Assembly (NCBI RefSeq): GCF_000478605.2
Contig: NZ_ASHX02000001.1
Location: 6,360,957-6,424,956 of the forward strand
DNA: 64,000 nt
Direction: 5' to 3'
DNA from: Streptomyces thermolilacinus SPC6
Lineage (GTDB): Bacteria; Actinomycetota; Actinomycetes; Streptomycetales; Streptomycetaceae
In this document: positions 60,268-64,000 of the stretch, piece after piece
Position numbering within the stretch: position 1 is the first letter of the stretch
How the letters are laid out: each line of letters opens with the position of its first letter
The notes under the pieces: model-generated
What the model was told of the DNA's origin: nothing
Databases searched by the model: none
What the model saw: the letters and a program-made list of their open reading frames with translations, nothing else
Position numbers and translations under genes: made by a program

Positions 60268-60915
60268 TCATGCCCACCACGGGGGAAGGTCCGGCCCGGG
60301 AAATCCCCCGGTCAGCTCCGCGTACTGCGTGCCGACGTCCCGCGGCACGGGGCCCCGCAGGATCACTACCTTCGCCCGCCCCTCGTACGGCTCCCGCGAT
60401 GTCCTCGCCCAGATGCCGCTGGCAGGGAACTCGCCCAGGACCGTGGATGCGTGGCTGTACGGCGTCGCACGGTTGCCGACGCGGTTGAGCGAGGTGACGG
60501 CCGGGATGCCGCCGCCCTCCTCCTCCAACTCGGCCCCGGGCAGGAGGAACGGCGTGTCGTGCGGGAACCACCAGCCTGGAAATTCTGGCTCTCCATGAAG
60601 ACGGCCGCCCTCCTGCGTCGATCCCACCAATCGTGCCGCGACGGGTGACATGGCCGACAACCGCTGGTCAGGATCACCCGCGCGGCCCTGGCGTGCAGTT
60701 CGCTTGGCCTCGACCTCCCGCAGGACGCGAGCCGGGTTGTGCAGCGCGATGTGCAGGGCGATCGTGGGATGGAAGCCGGAGAGTTCTCCTTGGCAGAAGT
60801 CGACTGTGTGCCCGTGAGAGGTCCACTCTCCGCAGCCGTCACCGTCGCAGCGTCGGGCCAGGTCGGCCTCCTCGTCCAGACGTGCGCGGAGGAACGTCAC
60901 GAGGTCTTGGCTCAT
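60268..60915 (-). CDS. DUF6221-like N-terminus joined to an unrelated C-terminal region
   Basis: 215 residues from ATG 60915. The first 75 residues (MSQDLVTFLRARLDEEADLA; PARVLREVEAKRT) match DUF6221, an actinobacterial family often found in phage and integrated elements. Normal members continue with another about 40 residues containing a zinc-type C-x-x-C. Here the sequence changes to RLVGSTQEGGRLHGEPEFPGWWFPHD and YSHASTVLGEFPASGIWART, ending GGFPGPDLPPWWA, which I do not recognise. This may be a fusion created by a deletion. Adjacent to an insertion-sequence remnant. Confidence 0.55.
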   Translation of the reverse strand: MSQDLVTFLRARLDEEADLARRCDGDGCGEWTSHGHTVDFCQGELSGFHPTIALHIALHNPARVLREVEAKRTARQGRAGDPDQRLSAMSPVAARLVGSTQEGGRLHGEPEFPGWWFPHDTPFLLPGAELEEEGGGIPAVTSLNRVGNRATPYSHASTVLGEFPASGIWARTSREPYEGRAKVVILRGPVPRDVGTQYAELTGGFPGPDLPPWWA

Positions 60916-60955
60916 AGGGTCATCCTGGATGATGCGCCAGGCCCGGTCGCCTGAT

Positions 60956-61846
60956 TTCCGTGCTGCGGGCAGAGCCCGGGCGGCAGGCCGACAGCGGAAT
61001 GATCTTGCTGTGGCTGGTGTGATCACGGCGTCGGAGCCGTCCTGGATACCACCGTTCTCCGGGCTGAGCCCGCGCGCCTTCGGGAAGCTGGTGACGGTGC
61101 TGCGTCGCGCAGGTGCGGACGCGGTCCGCAAGGGCCGGCCGTGGAGCCTTCCGCTGGAGGACCGGGCTCTGCTGGTCGCGGCGTACTGGCGCACGAACCT
61201 GACCATGCGGCAGCTCGCCCCGCTGTTCTGGATCTCGAAGTCGGCAGCGGACCGCATCATCGACCATCTCGGGCCGATGTTCTCGCTCCAGCCCCGCAAA
61301 CGGTTCGCGAAGGACACCGTGCTCATCGTGGACGGCACCCGGGTTCCCACCCGGGACCACAGCATTGCCGAGCGGTCGAAGAACTATCGGTACTCCACCA
61401 ACCACCAGGTCGTCATCGACGCCGACACCCGCCTGGTCGTCGTGGTCGGCCGGCCGCTCGCCGGGAACCGCAACGACTGCAAGGCATGGGAGGAATCCGG
61501 CGCCAAGGCCGCCGTCGGCAAGTCCCTCACGATCGCCGACGGTGGCTATCCCGGCACCGGACTCGTCATCCCCCACCGACGGCAGCGCGGCCAGACCGAA
61601 CTCCCGGCCTGGAAAGAGGAGCACAACAAGTCCCACAAGCAGGTCCGGGCCCGGGTCGAGCACGTCTTTGCCCGCATGAAGACCTGGAAGATCCTCCGCG
61701 ACTGCCGCCTCAAGGGCGACGGCGTCCACCACGCCATGCTCGGCATCGCCCGGATGCACAACCTCGCCCTCGCCGGATGATCAGTGGGCCGCACGGCGGC
61801 CGACCACGCCCGAGGCAACCCGAAGATCATTTACGGGACAGCCCTT
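60956..61846 (+). mobile_element. IS5-type insertion-sequence remnant with one recognisable end
   Basis: The right end is AGATCATTTACGGGACAGCCCT (61825-61846), which would be the inverted repeat AGGGCTGTCCCGTAAATGATCT. No matching left end is found between 60700 and 61010, so the left limit is a guess. The transposase gene (61010-61780) is intact. The left terminus was probably deleted. Confidence 0.6.
61010..61780 (+). CDS. IS5-family DDE transposase
   Basis: 256 residues from GTG 61010 (VAGVITASEPSWIPPFSGLS). N-terminal HTH (LTMRQLAPLFWISKSAADRIIDHL), then the DDE catalytic core: VLIVDGTRVPTRDH (first D), TIADGGYPGTGLVIPHR (second D) and VRARVEHVFARMKTWKI (E). All acidic residues and the C-terminal LKGDGVHHAMLGIARMHNLALAG are intact, so the enzyme should be active, in trans at least. 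Rightward, 95 bases from the divergent DUF6221 gene. Confidence 0.92.
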   Translation: MAGVITASEPSWIPPFSGLSPRAFGKLVTVLRRAGADAVRKGRPWSLPLEDRALLVAAYWRTNLTMRQLAPLFWISKSAADRIIDHLGPMFSLQPRKRFAKDTVLIVDGTRVPTRDHSIAERSKNYRYSTNHQVVIDADTRLVVVVGRPLAGNRNDCKAWEESGAKAAVGKSLTIADGGYPGTGLVIPHRRQRGQTELPAWKEEHNKSHKQVRARVEHVFARMKTWKILRDCRLKGDGVHHAMLGIARMHNLALAG

Positions 61847-63789
61847 AGCCAGGTGGTGGGGATGAGTTTTTCGCCGTTGCGCCAGTTGTAGCGGACGGAG
61901 TCCTGGTACCAGTCGTGGGGCAGGTCCGCGTGGTCGCTGACGATCATCTGGAAGTTCGGGGCGAGTTCCCTGACGACTTGGTGCATGAGTTCGAAGAGGC
62001 GGGTGACGGTCACGCGGTCTTCGTCCAGGGTGAGGTCTTCCAGTCGTCCGCGCTGTTTGGCCATGTCGGAGGGGTAGTAGGGCTGGGTGGGCTGGTCGAG
62101 CATGAGGAAGCGGGGCACGGGCCGGCTGTTGGCGACGAAGTACTGGTGGAGGGCGAGATGGGCGGCCACGTGGTAGCCGACGTGGTTCTTGCCGCTGCCG
62201 ATGCGGAGCAGCTCGGTGATGCCCTCGAGGGTGTCGGCGACGACTGTGAGCTTCTTGAGGTCCAGACGGACCAGGCGGTCGCCGTGTTCGAGTTTCAGGG
62301 TCCGGGCGTGGCCGGTCATCTTGCCGCTGAGGTAGCTGAGCCCGTGGGTGAGTTTGTCATCGGCGGCCTCCGTGTCGAGCTGTTCTTCGATGCTTTGGAC
62401 GAGTTGCTGGGCGACGGCGACTTTCGTCTCTAGGTACTGGAGGTGTCCGCTGTCGGACGCGGTGTTGATCTGGCCCAGGTAGGCGCTGATCCTGCCGCGG
62501 GTGTAGGCCTGGGCTTCGGCCTGTCCGAGGAGGCCGGCCTGCTGGTTGCGCTGTTCGGCGATGATGCTCAGGGCGCCTTCGATGCCGCGGAGTTGTTCGC
62601 GTAGGCGCGTCGCCGTCTGCTCGATCTCGCGCAGGGCCTGCTCGCGGCGGGGCTGGACGGTTTGGACGCTGTCGAGCTGCCCTCGGAGGTCTGCGAGGGT
62701 GGTGTGCATATCGGCGACGGTGGGGTCTGGCTCGTCCAGTTCGTTTCCGCACAGGGGACAGCTGTGTTCGCCGGGGAAGCCGTCGGGTACGAGGTTGAGC
62801 GCGGACAGGCGTGACATGCCGCGGGCGACGGCGCCGGAGTAGCCGGCAGCCTGTGTCTCCAGGTCGTTCAGGAGCTGGCGTTCTTCTGCGAGGGAGCGCA
62901 GCTGCCGCCGGAGAGCGGATGACTGTTCGGTGAGGAGGAGCTCCTGCCGCCGCTGTTCCTCGACCGCGTTGTCCGGGGTGGGCCGGAATGAGGCAGCCTG
63001 CTGCAGGGCCTCGATGACGGCTGCTCTGTCAGAGGTGTCGACACCGCTGTCGGGGAGCAGTCCGTGGACGCGGGCTTCACCGAGGAGGGACTCAAGGCGG
63101 GCCTCGATGCCTTGGTTTGCTTCCTGGGCGGCTTTGAGGTCGTTCTCGGCGCGGCGGAGGGCTCGTTTGGCCTGGTTCAGCTGCTGCTGGAGTGCGGCCT
63201 GGTCTTCGGGGACCGCGCCGAGGAAGTAGGGGATCGTGGCCTTGAGGCTCTCGGGGATGCCGCGCTCGTTCTGCCGGTGAAACAGCGACCGCTTGGAGGC
63301 GACTTCGTCCTGGTTCTGCAGGCAGAGCAGCACAGCGTGGCCGAGGTTGGCGCTGAGCGGGGAGAGCAGGCTCCCCGGTGCCGGCTCGCTGCGGGTGTCT
63401 CCGATGCCGATCCGGCGTCCGAGCTGCTGGCGCAGCTGTGTGGAGTCGGTGTTGACGCGGAGGTCGGGCAGTTCCGGGACACCGAGGTCGTTGCCGACTT
63501 CGAGCATGGCGTTGGTGACGGATTTGGCGCCGGGGCGAGGTGCCGGCCTGGCGGCGAGGATGCGTGTGTCGGGCAGTTGCAGGATGACTGCGTACCACGC
63601 GACGGTGTTGAAGATCGGGCTGATCGGGAGCGTGGCCTCGTCCCTGCCGAGGCAGAAGTCGACGATGTCGAGCAGCGCGCTCTTGCCTGTCTGGGAGGTG
63701 CCGGTGACGATGTTGAGCTCGCCGAGCCGGAAGTCCAGGACGCGCTTTTCGCCGCTCTTGCTGTAAAGGATGATCGACCGGATCTGCAC
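61831..63789 (-). CDS. ABC-3C system ATPase (DUF3732)
   Basis: 652 residues from GTG 63789. An SMC/Rad50-like ABC ATPase of the DUF3732 group, the ATPase of ABC-three-component conflict systems. Walker A is VTGTSQTGKSALLDIVDF (Gly30-Ser37). A long central coiled coil runs about 185-480, with a Cys-rich CPLCGNEL motif near 340. Walker B and D-loop are RFLMLDQPTQPYYPSD. FQMIVSDHADL is the switch segment. The last residues LRAVP and the TAA come from the insertion-sequence end at 61831-61846, so the natural C-terminus has been replaced; from the LIPTTWL context only a few residues are probably lost. It follows the middle-component gene by 4 bases. Confidence 0.82.
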   Translation of the reverse strand: MQIRSIILYSKSGEKRVLDFRLGELNIVTGTSQTGKSALLDIVDFCLGRDEATLPISPIFNTVAWYAVILQLPDTRILAARPAPRPGAKSVTNAMLEVGNDLGVPELPDLRVNTDSTQLRQQLGRRIGIGDTRSEPAPGSLLSPLSANLGHAVLLCLQNQDEVASKRSLFHRQNERGIPESLKATIPYFLGAVPEDQAALQQQLNQAKRALRRAENDLKAAQEANQGIEARLESLLGEARVHGLLPDSGVDTSDRAAVIEALQQAASFRPTPDNAVEEQRRQELLLTEQSSALRRQLRSLAEERQLLNDLETQAAGYSGAVARGMSRLSALNLVPDGFPGEHSCPLCGNELDEPDPTVADMHTTLADLRGQLDSVQTVQPRREQALREIEQTATRLREQLRGIEGALSIIAEQRNQQAGLLGQAEAQAYTRGRISAYLGQINTASDSGHLQYLETKVAVAQQLVQSIEEQLDTEAADDKLTHGLSYLSGKMTGHARTLKLEHGDRLVRLDLKKLTVVADTLEGITELLRIGSGKNHVGYHVAAHLALHQYFVANSRPVPRFLMLDQPTQPYYPSDMAKQRGRLEDLTLDEDRVTVTRLFELMHQVVRELAPNFQMIVSDHADLPHDWYQDSVRYNWRNGEKLIPTTWLRAVP

Positions 63790-63793
63790 CGGC

Positions 63794-64000
63794 TCAGGGT
63801 CTCACGCCCAGCAGCGCGAACACGGTGGAAGGGTTGTCGGACTTGGCAGTCCAGCGGCCTATCAGCGATGCGGCCTTGATCAGGTCGGCGAGTTCGCCCT
63901 CGGTACGGGACTTCGACGGAATCGGGCTCTTGAGAGAGCCCTGCTCGATGGTGAGCATCTGGTGGCGGAGCCCGAAGCGCAGGCCTTCCCATACGGCGGG
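63794..64000 (-). CDS. ABC-3C system middle component (5' end outside window)
   Basis: The last 68 codons of a leftward gene end at 63794. They read LRFGLRHQMLTIEQGSLKSP, a KSRTEGELADLIKAASLIGRW segment and the C-terminal STVFALLGVRP. The AAxLIGRWxA..xTVFALLGVRP ending is typical of the three-component ABC system middle component (MC), a small helical protein encoded just before DUF3732 ATPases. It is complete at the 3' end; the start lies beyond 64000. Stop and next start are 4 bases apart, so the genes are co-translated. Confidence 0.6.
   Translation of the reverse strand, partial: PAVWEGLRFGLRHQMLTIEQGSLKSPIPSKSRTEGELADLIKAASLIGRWTAKSDNPSTVFALLGVRP

Noticed and set aside
62357..62752. Arg/Pro-rich leftward frame inside the ABC-3C ATPase gene
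   Set aside because: Frame-shadow of the coiled-coil region, no motifs.
1..64000. tRNA, rRNA genes or CRISPR arrays
   Set aside because: No cloverleaf-like sequence with a conserved T-arm, no rRNA signature and no regularly spaced repeat were seen. The only array is the 7-bp repeat at 34103.

Overview
The window is high-GC actinobacterial DNA, almost certainly from a Streptomyces chromosome. The GC bias at third codon positions, the frequent GTG starts, GGAGG-type ribosome binding sites and families such as DUF5133, SCO7613-type membrane protein, MEDS-domain regulators and DUF6221 all point that way. I see no rRNA, tRNA or CRISPR. There are many broken genes and one insertion-sequence remnant. 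Their density rises to the right, which suits a chromosome arm or another region under weak selection. All calls come from reading the sequence; no database search was run.

1-9.2 kb holds general functions: a mycothiol-type formaldehyde dehydrogenase (cut by the left edge), a secreted subtilase, a LuxR-type regulator, a cold-shock protein with a hairpin in its leader, an SRPBCC protein, a dehalogenase-like hydrolase and a phospholipase D/cardiolipin synthase-like enzyme.

9.2-19.5 kb is a stress-signalling island. It holds a SigB/SigF-type sigma factor with a SigB-like promoter motif, a membrane/low-Mr tyrosine phosphatase fusion with a TTA codon, two overlapping MEDS-domain genes (one ending in STAS, one in an RsbW-type ATPase), a GSP17M-type protein, a GAF-PAS-GAF-PP2C phosphatase, an RsbV-like STAS protein and an RsbW-like kinase. 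Together these are all the parts of a partner-switching system; the MEDS pair is the most interesting local unit. Convergent genes here are separated by strong hairpins.

19.6-34.8 kb has small Streptomyces proteins, a DUF4253 gene with a C-terminal frameshift, a BKACE enzyme with a MerR regulator, and a two-subunit ABC exporter whose genes are both destroyed. Upstream of the exporter is a 22-bp dyad like a gamma-butyrolactone-receptor operator, and downstream is an intact ScbR-like TetR gene. Redox enzymes with a GlxA-type regulator follow, then a tandem GNAT pair whose second copy is frameshifted and runs into an array of a 7-bp unit.

34.8-53.8 kb alternates intact genes with remnants. Intact: SCO7613-type membrane protein, NIPSNAP, SDR, SPL-type radical SAM, DJ-1/LysR divergent pair, AAA ATPase, DUF1648/GntR pair, vanadium-haloperoxidase-like protein. 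Remnants: serine hydrolase, LanC-like cyclase, an amylase-like tail, a DUF11 surface protein and others.

53.8-64 kb holds a winged-helix/STAS divergent pair, a large secreted VWA-PKD protein, a QorR/Qor2-like pair, decayed NUDIX and methyltransferase sequences, a DUF6221 protein and an IS5-type transposase. At the right edge are two genes of an ABC-three-component (ABC-3C) conflict system: a DUF3732 ATPase, whose 3' end is formed by the insertion sequence, and the end of the middle component. The third ABC-3C component would lie outside the window.
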